Of a stretch of DNA of 64,000 bases, positions 46,814 to 54,115 are shown piece by piece. The translations under genes and the position numbers were made by a program. A model generated the notes under the pieces. That model was not told where the DNA came from. It ran no database searches and saw nothing but the letters and a program-made list of their open reading frames with translations. This stretch comes from Acidobacteriota bacterium (GTDB lineage Bacteria > Acidobacteriota > Thermoanaerobaculia > Gp7-AA8): NCBI GenBank assembly GCA_021325515.1, contig JAJPHC010000001.1, forward strand, positions 1-64,000. Direction: 5' to 3'. How positions within the stretch are numbered: position 1 is the stretch's first letter; each line of letters begins with the position of its first letter.

Positions 46814-46998
46814 GCGCCGCAGCGAAGAAGATCAAAGTCCGCCAGATCCGCAGTGGTATCGGTTGCACGCTCGAGATGCGGGAGACGCTCAAGGCTCTCG
46901 GTCTCGGAAAGATGAATCGCGTCACCGAGCGCGCCGATACGAAGGAAGTCCGCGGGATGATCGCGAAGATCCCCCACCTCGTCGAAGTGGTCGAGTAA
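46810..46998 (+). CDS. rpmD: 50S ribosomal protein L30
   Basis: 62 residues: [26 protein letters not shown] and [19 protein letters not shown] match L30. Its ATG overlaps the rpsE stop (ATGA). A 97-nt spacer with a heptamer-built inverted repeat separates it from rplO. Confidence 0.96.
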   Translation: MSAAAKKIKVRQIRSGIGCTLEMRETLKALGLGKMNRVTERADTKEVRGMIAKIPHLVEVVE

Positions 46999-47013
46999 GA
47001 ACGAAAGAGAAGC

Positions 47014-47081
47014 GATGAACGATGAACGATGAACGATGAACCGGCCGCTGACGTTCATCGCTTATCGTTCATCCGTTCATC
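47014..47081. repeat. Heptamer-based inverted repeat (rpmD-rplO spacer)
   Basis: Four tandem GATGAAC units (47014-47041) face three GTTCATC units (47053-47059, 47067-47073, 47075-47081), so the spacer can fold into a long imperfect hairpin. It is a different sequence family from the other spacer repeats. It ends 14 nt before rplO, leaving the ribosome site GGAGC free. Confidence 0.8.
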
Positions 47082-47095
47082 GTTCGGAGCAAAAC

Positions 47096-47539
47096 ATGGA
47101 ACTTAGCAATCTGAAACCGAAGAAGGGCGCCCGCCATGCGAAGAAGCGCGTGGGCCGCGGACCTGGATCCGGACATGGAAAAACCGCGAGCCGCGGTGAG
47201 AAGGGACAGAAGTCGCGTTCCGGTTTCTCCCGCATGCGTGGATTCGAAGGCGGCCAGATGCCTCTGCATCGCCGTCTGCCGAAGCGCGGCTTCACCAACA
47301 TCTTCAAGAAGGAACATGCGGTCGTGAATCTCTCCGACCTCGAGCAGTTCGAGAACGGCGTGACGGTCGATGAGACCGCAATGCGCCGCGCTGGTCTGGT
47401 CAAGGGGAAGAAAGCCGGCATCAAGGTTCTCGGCAACGGCAAGCTGACGAAGAAGCTCAACGTCGTTGCCACGAAATTCTCCGAGACTGCCAAGAAGCAG
47501 ATCGAAGCAGCAGGTGGTTCCTGCCAGGAGATTCAGTAG
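47096..47539 (+). CDS. rplO: 50S ribosomal protein L15
   Basis: 147 residues from ATG 47096; the in-frame ATG at 47036 lies in the repeat and was rejected. [30 protein letters not shown] and [18 protein letters not shown] (long basic N-arm entering 23S rRNA) are typical. Followed without gap by secY. Confidence 0.96.
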   Translation: MELSNLKPKKGARHAKKRVGRGPGSGHGKTASRGEKGQKSRSGFSRMRGFEGGQMPLHRRLPKRGFTNIFKKEHAVVNLSDLEQFENGVTVDETAMRRAGLVKGKKAGIKVLGNGKLTKKLNVVATKFSETAKKQIEAAGGSCQEIQ

Positions 47540-48949
47540 GTGAACTTCCTCGAGACACTCCGCAACATCTGGGCGATCGAGGATCTGCGCAAGCGGGTCC
47601 TGTTCACGTTCGGCCTTCTCGCCATCTATCGTCTCGGATCGCACATCCCGACGCCGGGCGTCGATCCGGTGGCGCTCCAGGAATTCTTCAAGGCGATGAG
47701 CGGCGGCGTGTTCGGATTCCTCGATCTATTCTCGGGCGGCGCACTGCGCCGTCTCTCCGTCTTTGCCCTCGGAATCATGCCGTACATCTCGGCATCGATC
47801 ATTCTGCAGCTCCTTACGGTCGTCTGGCCTTACCTCGAGAAGCTCTCGAAGGAAGGAGAGATGGGGCGGCGGAAGATCAATCAGTACACACGCTACGGCA
47901 CGATCGCACTGTCGATCGTCCAGTCGCTCGGCGTCGCCTTCTGGTTGAAGTCACAGACCGCGCCCGGCGGCGCACCTCTCGTTCCGACCAACGTTCAGGA
48001 CGCCGTGTGGGGACTCGGATTCCCCATCATGACCGTGCTCACGCTGACCACCGGCACGGCATTCATCATGTGGCTCGGTGAGCAGATTTCCGAGCGCGGC
48101 ATCGGCAACGGGATCTCGCTGATCATCTTCGCCGGCATCGTGGTCAACCTGCCGCACGCGGTGATGGCTACCATCGACGACATCCGCACCGGCGCTCACA
48201 ACCTGTTCGCGGTTCTCCTCCTGGTCGTCTTCATGGTCGCGGTCGTCGGTTTCGTCGTGTTCATGGAGCGTGCGCAGCGACGCATTCCTGTGAACTACGC
48301 GAAGCGCGTCATCGGCCGGAAGATCATGGGCGGGTCGAGCACTTATCTCCCGCTTCGTGTGAACACGGCCGGCGTCATCCCTGTGATCTTCGCCTCCTCG
48401 ATCCTCGTCATCCCGACGACTCTCGCGACGATGATCAAGGCGCCGTGGGCCGTCGCCATCGGCAATCAGTTGAAGGTCGGTGAGCCGCTGTATTACCTGC
48501 TGCAGGTCATCGGCATCATCTTCTTCGGCTACTTCTACACCTCGATCATCTTCAATCCCGTCGACACGGCCGACAACATGCGGAAGTACGGCGGGTACAT
48601 CCCGGGCATCCGTCCGGGCAAGAAGACCAGCGACTACATCGATCGCGTGCTGACGCGCATTACGTTCGTCGGCTCGATCTATCTCGCCGCGGTCTGCATT
48701 CTTCCGGAGTTCCTCATCGCCGGTGTGCACGTGAACCAGTTGCCGTTCGGCATCGGTGATGCGCTTGACCGCGCGCTGCCGGTCTGGTTCACGACGGGCA
48801 TGGGATACAACTTCTACTTCGGCGGCACGTCGCTGCTCATTGTGGTTGGCGTTGCGATGGACACGATTCAGCAGATCGAGTCGCAGCTCGTCATGCGCCA
48901 CTACGACGGCTTCATGAAGCGCGGCCGCATCCGCGGACGCCGGGGATAA
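47540..48949 (+). CDS. secY: Protein translocase subunit SecY
   Basis: 469 residues from GTG 47540, directly after the rplO stop. Ten transmembrane helices, signature LGIMPYISASIILQLLTVVWPYLE, GGSSTYLPLRVNTAGVIPVIFASS, and the cytosolic C-terminal VMRHYDGFMKRGRIRGRRG are conserved. SecY forms the protein-conducting channel with SecE and SecG. It usually lies in the spc operon, as here. Confidence 0.98.
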   Translation: MNFLETLRNIWAIEDLRKRVLFTFGLLAIYRLGSHIPTPGVDPVALQEFFKAMSGGVFGFLDLFSGGALRRLSVFALGIMPYISASIILQLLTVVWPYLEKLSKEGEMGRRKINQYTRYGTIALSIVQSLGVAFWLKSQTAPGGAPLVPTNVQDAVWGLGFPIMTVLTLTTGTAFIMWLGEQISERGIGNGISLIIFAGIVVNLPHAVMATIDDIRTGAHNLFAVLLLVVFMVAVVGFVVFMERAQRRIPVNYAKRVIGRKIMGGSSTYLPLRVNTAGVIPVIFASSILVIPTTLATMIKAPWAVAIGNQLKVGEPLYYLLQVIGIIFFGYFYTSIIFNPVDTADNMRKYGGYIPGIRPGKKTSDYIDRVLTRITFVGSIYLAAVCILPEFLIAGVHVNQLPFGIGDALDRALPVWFTTGMGYNFYFGGTSLLIVVGVAMDTIQQIESQLVMRHYDGFMKRGRIRGRRG

Positions 48950-48953
48950 GGAA

Positions 48954-49592
48954 GTGCAGATCATCTTCATCGGGCCGCCGGGAAGCGGCAAGGGGACTCA
49001 GGCGAAACGGCTGGCGGATTCGCATGCGATTCCGCACATCTCGACGGGCGACATGCTCCGCGAGGCGGTTGCCGAGGGCACTGAGCTTGGCAGGCAGGCG
49101 GCGCCGATCATGGCGTCCGGCGGCCTCGTCTCCGATGATCTGATGATCGGCATCATCAAGGATCGGCTGGCGAAGCCCGATGCGCAGAAGGGGTTCATTC
49201 TGGATGGCTTTCCGCGCACGGTCATCCAGGCTGAGAAGCTCGACAATCTCGTCGGGAATGCGAAGGAGAACCTCCGGGTTCTGCAACTGTTGGTCCCCGA
49301 TGAAGTGATCGTCAGGCGCGTCGCGCTCCGGCGGTCGTGTTCAAACTGCGGGGCCGTTTACCATCTCGAGAATAATCCTCCGGCGTCGGACAGCGTGTGT
49401 GATCGCTGCGGCACGGAGCTCACCGCCCGCCCCGACGACAACGAAGAGGCGATGCGGAAGCGGCTGGAAGCGTTTCACAGACAAACGCTTCCGGTTGCTA
49501 CGTTTTACAAGGCAAAGAGTCTGTTGCGTGAAGTCGACGGGATGGGTCCCGTCGATGAGGTCTTTGAACGAATCGAGAAGTCCCTGCAGTAG
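48954..49592 (+). CDS. adk: Adenylate kinase, zinc-type long LID
   Basis: 212 residues from GTG 48954. P-loop GPPGSGKGTQ (residues ~7-16), FPRT in the AMP-binding region and the LID with four cysteines (CSNCG ... CDRCG), the zinc-stabilised form. It equilibrates AMP + ATP with two ADP. Its place between secY and map is the common spc-operon layout. Confidence 0.97.
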   Translation: MQIIFIGPPGSGKGTQAKRLADSHAIPHISTGDMLREAVAEGTELGRQAAPIMASGGLVSDDLMIGIIKDRLAKPDAQKGFILDGFPRTVIQAEKLDNLVGNAKENLRVLQLLVPDEVIVRRVALRRSCSNCGAVYHLENNPPASDSVCDRCGTELTARPDDNEEAMRKRLEAFHRQTLPVATFYKAKSLLREVDGMGPVDEVFERIEKSLQ

Positions 49593-49601
49593 GACCGCTG
49601 G

Positions 49602-50426
49602 ATGCTCGACAGAATGAAAGGTCCGATCCTCAAGACTCGCGATGAGCTCGCGGTCATGGATCGAGCCAATCGCGTGGTGCTCGAGATTCTCGAGATCATG
49701 CGGAGCATGGTGAAGCCGGGCGCGACCACTGCACAGCTCAATGCTGTTGCAGAGGAAGAACTGGCGAAGCGGGGGGCGAAGTCGCCCTTCAAGGGATATG
49801 CACCGATGGGATTGCCGCCGTATCCGGCAGTCGTCTGTGCATCGTTGAACGACGTGATCGTTCACGGAATCCCCAACCGCGCCAAGCTTCAGGAAGGTGA
49901 CATCCTCGGACTTGACTTCGGTGCAATCCTCGACGGATTCGTCGGCGATGGTGCGATCACCATCGGCGTCGGCAAAGTCGATGAGCGGGCCGATCTCCTG
50001 ATGCAGACCACGAAGGAGTGCCTCGATCTCGCGATCGAGGAGATGCGTCCGGGCCGCCATCTTGGCGACATCGGCGCCGCGGTCCAGGAGCATGCGGAGT
50101 CACGCGGGTTTCACGTCATCCGGAACTTCGTCGGTCATGGGATCGGCCGTCGGATGCACGAGGATCCGCAGGTCTACAACTACGGCAGGAGAGGACGAGG
50201 CATCGAGCTGAAGGAAGGGATGGTCTTTGCCATCGAACCGATGCTCTGTGTCATCGGGGCGAAGCTGAAGTCGCGCATCGAGCGCGCCGGCAGCAACGGG
50301 ATGATCCAGGACGTGAAGACGGACAGCGACGGCTGGACGGCTCGCACGGTCGACGGAACACTCGCCGCCCACTTCGAACATTCGGTGGCCATTACGGCCA
50401 ACGGGCCGTGGGTGTTGGGGAAGTAA
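49602..50426 (+). CDS. map: Methionine aminopeptidase, type I
   Basis: 274 residues from ATG 49602 (ATG 49614 is possible). Metal ligands: the two Asp in [16 protein letters not shown], His in [12 protein letters not shown], Glu in AIEPMLC and Glu in FEHSVAI. Removes the N-terminal Met from nascent chains. It lies between adk and infA, 14 nt before the latter. Confidence 0.97.
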   Translation: MLDRMKGPILKTRDELAVMDRANRVVLEILEIMRSMVKPGATTAQLNAVAEEELAKRGAKSPFKGYAPMGLPPYPAVVCASLNDVIVHGIPNRAKLQEGDILGLDFGAILDGFVGDGAITIGVGKVDERADLLMQTTKECLDLAIEEMRPGRHLGDIGAAVQEHAESRGFHVIRNFVGHGIGRRMHEDPQVYNYGRRGRGIELKEGMVFAIEPMLCVIGAKLKSRIERAGSNGMIQDVKTDSDGWTARTVDGTLAAHFEHSVAITANGPWVLGK

Positions 50427-50440
50427 GTAACTGGGGAGAT

Positions 50441-50665
50441 ATGTCAGAGAAGGAAGAAGCAATAGAAGTGACTGCAACCGTCCTGGAGACATTGCCGAAT
50501 GCGATGTTCCAGGTCGAACTGGAGAACGGAAAGCACAAGGTGCTGGCCCACATCTCCGGAAAAATGCGCAAGCATTTCATTCGAATCCTTCCTGGTGACA
50601 AAGTGCTGGTCGAGCTCTCGCCGTACGATCTGACGCGCGGGCGCATCATCTATCGATACAAGTGA
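50441..50665 (+). CDS. infA: Translation initiation factor IF-1
   Basis: 74 residues from ATG 50441, preceded by GGGGAG. OB fold with [49 protein letters not shown] and the ending YRYK. It occupies the A site during initiation. rpmJ begins 7 nt later. Confidence 0.98.
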   Translation: MSEKEEAIEVTATVLETLPNAMFQVELENGKHKVLAHISGKMRKHFIRILPGDKVLVELSPYDLTRGRIIYRYK

Positions 50666-50672
50666 GCAAGTC

Positions 50673-50786
50673 ATGAAAGTGCGTTCATCGGTCAAGAAGA
50701 TTTGTACCAAGTGCAAGATCGTGCGGCGTCAGGGTGTGATCCGCATCATCTGCGAGAATCCGAAACACAAGCAGAGACAGGGATAA
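50673..50786 (+). CDS. rpmJ: 50S ribosomal protein L36
   Basis: A 37-codon gene: [20 protein letters not shown] then [13 protein letters not shown]. Cys11, Cys14, Cys27 and His33 form the zinc site of the C+ form. It lies between infA and rpsM as in most bacteria. Confidence 0.97.
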   Translation: MKVRSSVKKICTKCKIVRRQGVIRIICENPKHKQRQG

Positions 50787-50792
50787 GAGAAC

Positions 50793-51176
50793 ATGGCACG
50801 TATCGCGGGCGTGGATCTTCCACTGAACAAGCGGGTCGAAATCGGCCTCACTTACATTTACGGCATCGGCCGAGCGCGGTCGAATGACATCCTCGAGAAG
50901 GCTCAGGTGAGCCGCGACGTTCGCGTCAAGGACCTGTCCGAGGATGATGTCCGCAAGATCCGTCAGGTGATCACGGACGAAGGCAAGGTCGAGGGCGATC
51001 TCCGCAAGGACGTCGGCCTGGACATCAAGCGGTTGATGGAAATCAACTGCTACCGCGGCATGCGCCACCGCCGTGGACTTCCGGTCCGCGGTCAGCGTAC
51101 GCACACGAATGCCCGCACGCGGAAGGGTCCGCGCAAGGGTGCAATCGCCGGCAAGAAGAAGGCGACCAAGAAGTAA
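50793..51176 (+). CDS. rpsM: 30S ribosomal protein S13
   Basis: 127 residues. [25 protein letters not shown] and [25 protein letters not shown] are invariant, the latter reaching the P-site tRNA. The C-terminal tail is Lys-rich. It opens the alpha-operon part and comes 6 nt after rpmJ. Confidence 0.97.
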   Translation: MARIAGVDLPLNKRVEIGLTYIYGIGRARSNDILEKAQVSRDVRVKDLSEDDVRKIRQVITDEGKVEGDLRKDVGLDIKRLMEINCYRGMRHRRGLPVRGQRTHTNARTRKGPRKGAIAGKKKATKK

Positions 51177-51203
51177 GTCGCGAGCTAAGAGGAAGAGAAC
51201 ACA

Positions 51204-51617
51204 ATGGCCACTGCCAGAGCACCGAAAGCGGGCGCGCGTCGCGCCGGCACCAAGCGCAAAGAGCGGAAGAACATCCCGCACGGCGTCGCCTCGATCGCGG
51301 CGACCTTCAACAACACGATCGTCGCCATTTCCGATCCGATGGGCAATGTGCTGTCCTGGTCGAGCGCCGGCCGTATCGGCTTCAAGGGCTCGCGCAAAGG
51401 GACGCCCTTCGCCGCTCAGGTCGCTGCACAGAACGCTGCGCAGCTCGCGCAGGAGCACGGCATTCGCTCGGTCGACGTGAAGGTCAAGGGACCGGGAGCC
51501 GGCCGCGAGTCGGCGATTCGCGCTCTTGCCGCATCAGGACTCGACATCAAGTCCATCAAGGACGTGACCCCGATTCCGCACAACGGTTGCCGCCCACCGA
51601 AGCGGCGCCGCGTATAA
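51204..51617 (+). CDS. rpsK: 30S ribosomal protein S11
   Basis: 137 residues; an Ala/Lys-rich leader precedes [21 protein letters not shown], and the C-terminus ends in [18 protein letters not shown] with the conserved Asn-Gly site. S11 lies in the 30S platform. It is followed by a structured 133-nt spacer before rpsD. Confidence 0.97.
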   Translation: MATARAPKAGARRAGTKRKERKNIPHGVASIAATFNNTIVAISDPMGNVLSWSSAGRIGFKGSRKGTPFAAQVAAQNAAQLAQEHGIRSVDVKVKGPGAGRESAIRALAASGLDIKSIKDVTPIPHNGCRPPKRRRV

Positions 51618-51634
51618 CAACTCTCGTCAGATCT

Positions 51635-51667
51635 TTCCGTACCGGCACGCGTGGTGCCGGTACGGAA
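51635..51667 (+). promoter_or_regulatory. Strong hairpin in the rpsK-rpsD leader
   Basis: Perfect 14-bp stem TTCCGTACCGGCAC (51635-51648) and GTGCCGGTACGGAA (51654-51667) with a 5-nt loop. A second hairpin with GTACG arms follows at about 51680-51704, and then rpsD with AAAGGAGG. Poorly T-rich after the stem, so a processing or autoregulatory site (S4 is the classic alpha-operon repressor) is as likely as attenuation. Confidence 0.5.
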
Positions 51668-51750
51668 TTGCTGTCTTTCGTACGGCGAGCAGCTGCCGTC
51701 GTACACGCAACGTCCCAATGGTGGGGCGGGTGCGAACCAAAGGAGGCATA

Positions 51751-52377
51751 GTGGCTCGTTACACGGATCCCGTTTGCCGGCTCTGCCGGCGCGAGGGCAT
51801 GAAGCTGTTTCTCAAAGGTGATCGTTGCTTCAAGGACAAGTGCGCCATCGAGCGCCGCAACTACGCACCTGGCCAGCATGGCCGCCGCCGTTCGAAGGTT
51901 CTCGGCTACGGCGTGCAGCTTCGTGAAAAGCAGAAGGTCAAGCGTATTTATGGTCTTCTGGAGCGCCAGTTCCGGACCTACTTCGCGCGTGCTGAGCAGA
52001 AGAGCGGAATCACCGGCGAGAACCTGCTCCGCCAGCTCGAGCTTCGTCTCGACAACGTCGTCTACTCGCTGGGCTTTGCCGCCTCGCGCGCTCAGGCGCG
52101 TCAGCTCGTTCGCCACGGTCACATCGAGGTGAACGGCAAGAAGATCAACGTTCCCTCCTTCCAGACTCGTAAGGGGAACGTCATCCAGGTTCGCGAGAAG
52201 AGCCGGAAGAACGATCAGATCCGCCAGGCCGTCGAAACGGCAGCGGGCCGCGGCGTTCCTTCGTGGCTTCAGTTGAACCCTGAGCAGTTCCTCGGCACCG
52301 TGATGGATCTTCCGAAGCGCGAAGACATCCGTCTGCCGATCCAGGAGCAGCTCATCGTCGAACTCTACTCGAAGTAA
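51751..52377 (+). CDS. rpsD: 30S ribosomal protein S4, zinc-type
   Basis: 208 residues from GTG 51751, with AAAGGAGG 5-12 nt upstream. Cys9, Cys12, Cys26 and Cys31 make the zinc site of the C+ form. [33 protein letters not shown] is the S4 RNA-binding domain (seen as one block). S4 starts 16S assembly and represses the alpha operon in E. coli. Confidence 0.97.
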   Translation: MARYTDPVCRLCRREGMKLFLKGDRCFKDKCAIERRNYAPGQHGRRRSKVLGYGVQLREKQKVKRIYGLLERQFRTYFARAEQKSGITGENLLRQLELRLDNVVYSLGFAASRAQARQLVRHGHIEVNGKKINVPSFQTRKGNVIQVREKSRKNDQIRQAVETAAGRGVPSWLQLNPEQFLGTVMDLPKREDIRLPIQEQLIVELYSK

Positions 52378-52381
52378 ACAC

Positions 52382-52454
52382 GGTGTAGGGCAGGCGCCCT
52401 CGCCTGCCCAGACTCGATTCCGTCGCAGACAGGCGAGGGCGCCTGTCCTACACC
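52382..52454. repeat. Long intergenic inverted repeat (rpsD-rpoA)
   Basis: Two 27-nt arms (52382-52408 and 52428-52454) are complementary at 25 of 27 positions and enclose a 19-nt loop. Each arm also holds CAGGCGCCCTCGCCTG or its variant, which can fold on itself. It ends 6 nt before the AGGAGG of rpoA. Confidence 0.85.
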
Positions 52455-52473
52455 ATTGCGAGGAGGCCGCTAC

Positions 52474-53463
52474 ATGCTCTGGTCCGATTTCCAGAAACCC
52501 AAGAAGCTCGATTACGACTCCGAATCCCTGACTCCGAATTACGGCCGTTTCATTGCCCAGCCGTTCGAGCGTGGCTTCGGCACGACGATCGGCAATGCAC
52601 TCCGTCGCGTGCTGCTCTCCTCGATCGAAGGAGCCGCGATCTCCGCGGTTCGCGTCGAGGGCGTGCTGCACGAGTTCTCGTCCCTGACCGGTGTGGTCGA
52701 GGACATGACCGACGTCGTTCTCAACCTCAAGCAGATCCCCTTCAGGATGCACGGTGAGGGTCCCAAGACGCTCTACCTGGAGAAGAAGGGACCGGGCGTC
52801 GTGACTGCCGCCGATTTCGAAGCGGACTCCGACATCGAGATTCTCGATCCGACTGCGCACATCGCGACGCTTTCGAAGGAAGGCACTCTGAAGCTCGAGG
52901 CGCGTCTCAAGCGCGGCCGCGGCTACCAGGTCGCCGACCGCAATGCCGACAGCGATCTGCCGCTCGGCTACATCCCGATCGACTCGATCCATTCGCCGGT
53001 CCGCCGCGTGAACTATCACGTCGAGGGTGCGCGCGTCGGACAGATGACCGACTACGACAAGCTCGTGCTCGAAGTCTGGACGAACGGTGCCGTCTCGCCT
53101 CAGGAAGCCGTCGGCCTCGCCGCCGATCTTCTCGGCGATCACCTCCGGATCTTCAGCCAGTTCGAAACGCGCGGTGAGCAGATCGAAGAGACTGCGGCTC
53201 CGGAAGTCGATCCGCGTCTGGCCGAAATGCTGGCCAAGCCGATCGAGGAGCTCGATCTCTCCGTTCGGTCCGCGAACTGCCTCAAGAATGCCAACATCCG
53301 CACGCTCGGCGATCTCGTGCAGCGCACGGAGCGTGAGATGCTCTCGACGAAGAATTTCGGACGCAAGTCCCTCGACGAGATCAAGGACGTTCTGGCCAGC
53401 CTGGGCCTGTCCTTTGGCATGACGAAGCTGCCGGCGTCCCGCGCCGGTGAGATGCGCGAGTAA
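52474..53463 (+). CDS. rpoA: RNA polymerase alpha subunit
   Basis: 329 residues from ATG 52474 (AGGAGG at 52461-52466; the in-frame ATG at 52456 lies before it). The N-terminal dimerisation domain holds [22 protein letters not shown]; the C-terminal domain [21 protein letters not shown] ... [12 protein letters not shown] has the UP-element-binding residues of E. coli alpha. It is in its usual alpha-operon place. Confidence 0.98.
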   Translation: MLWSDFQKPKKLDYDSESLTPNYGRFIAQPFERGFGTTIGNALRRVLLSSIEGAAISAVRVEGVLHEFSSLTGVVEDMTDVVLNLKQIPFRMHGEGPKTLYLEKKGPGVVTAADFEADSDIEILDPTAHIATLSKEGTLKLEARLKRGRGYQVADRNADSDLPLGYIPIDSIHSPVRRVNYHVEGARVGQMTDYDKLVLEVWTNGAVSPQEAVGLAADLLGDHLRIFSQFETRGEQIEETAAPEVDPRLAEMLAKPIEELDLSVRSANCLKNANIRTLGDLVQRTEREMLSTKNFGRKSLDEIKDVLASLGLSFGMTKLPASRAGEMRE

Positions 53464-53478
53464 GGAGCGTAACTCGAA

Positions 53479-54063
53479 ATGAGACACGGAATGGTCAACC
53501 GCAAGCTGGGACGCACGAGCGCACATCGCAATGCGCTCTTCCGCAACCAGCTCGCGTCGCTCATCGACAAAGAGCGCATCATCACGACGCTGCCCAAAGC
53601 GAAAGAACTTCGCCCGCAGATCGAGAAGCTCATCACGCTCGGCCGCACGGACAGCGTTCACAATCGCCGTCAGGCTGGCCGCATCATCGCTGACGAGACG
53701 CTCGTGGCCAAGCTGTTCGACACGCTCAGCCCGCGCTTCGCGGATCGCAACGGTGGCTACACCCGCATCATCAAGCTCGGCGCACGCCGCGGCGACGCTG
53801 CGGAGATGGCGATCCTCGAATTCGTCGGCTTCGAGCTGAAGACCGAAACGGCTGCGGCGCCTGAGCCGGAGAAGAAGGCAAAGGCGAAGAAGGCTGCTCC
53901 CGCCGAAGAGGCCGAACCGGCCGCTGAGGAGAAGGAAGAGAAGCCGAAGAAGAAGCCGGCAGCGAAGAAGGCTGCGGCTCCTGCGAAGAAGAAGGCCGAC
54001 AAGGCTGAGGCTGAAGAAAAGCCGAAGAAGAAGCCTGCCGCAAAGAAGAAGTCAGAAAAGTAA
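53479..54063 (+). CDS. rplQ: 50S ribosomal protein L17 with long Lys/Ala-rich tail
   Basis: 194 residues. Residues 1-120 are a complete L17 ([20 protein letters not shown] ... [13 protein letters not shown]). Residues 121-194 form an extra tail of Lys, Ala, Glu and Pro in which [11 protein letters not shown] occurs twice (154-164 and 180-190). E. coli L17 has 127 residues, so the tail is unusual and probably disordered; it resembles histone-H1-like sequence. It ends the superoperon before a strong terminator. Confidence 0.95.
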   Translation: MRHGMVNRKLGRTSAHRNALFRNQLASLIDKERIITTLPKAKELRPQIEKLITLGRTDSVHNRRQAGRIIADETLVAKLFDTLSPRFADRNGGYTRIIKLGARRGDAAEMAILEFVGFELKTETAAAPEPEKKAKAKKAAPAEEAEPAAEEKEEKPKKKPAAKKAAAPAKKKADKAEAEEKPKKKPAAKKKSEK

Positions 54064-54071
54064 TCGATCCG

Positions 54072-54103
54072 ATCGGCCCGCCACTGGCGGGCCGATTCAT
54101 TTG
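54072..54103 (+). terminator. Terminator of the ribosomal superoperon
   Basis: ATCGGCCCGCCA (54072-54083) and TGGCGGGCCGAT (54085-54096) are perfectly complementary; sterically the loop is ACT with an 11-bp stem. TCATTT follows. It starts 9 nt after rplQ. The convergent M28 gene ends at 54116 just beyond it. Confidence 0.85.
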
Positions 54104-54115
54104 GCGCGGAAGGCG

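Noticed and set aside
47014-47081. CRISPR-like repeat array
   Set aside because: Units are 7 nt, without spacers, and occur on both strands as a hairpin; no cas genes are present.
51556-53661. Minus-strand open frame of about 701 codons over rpsD-rpoA
   Set aside because: Shadow of S4 and RpoA coding; it crosses the palindromic spacer and has no recognisable motif or ribosome site.
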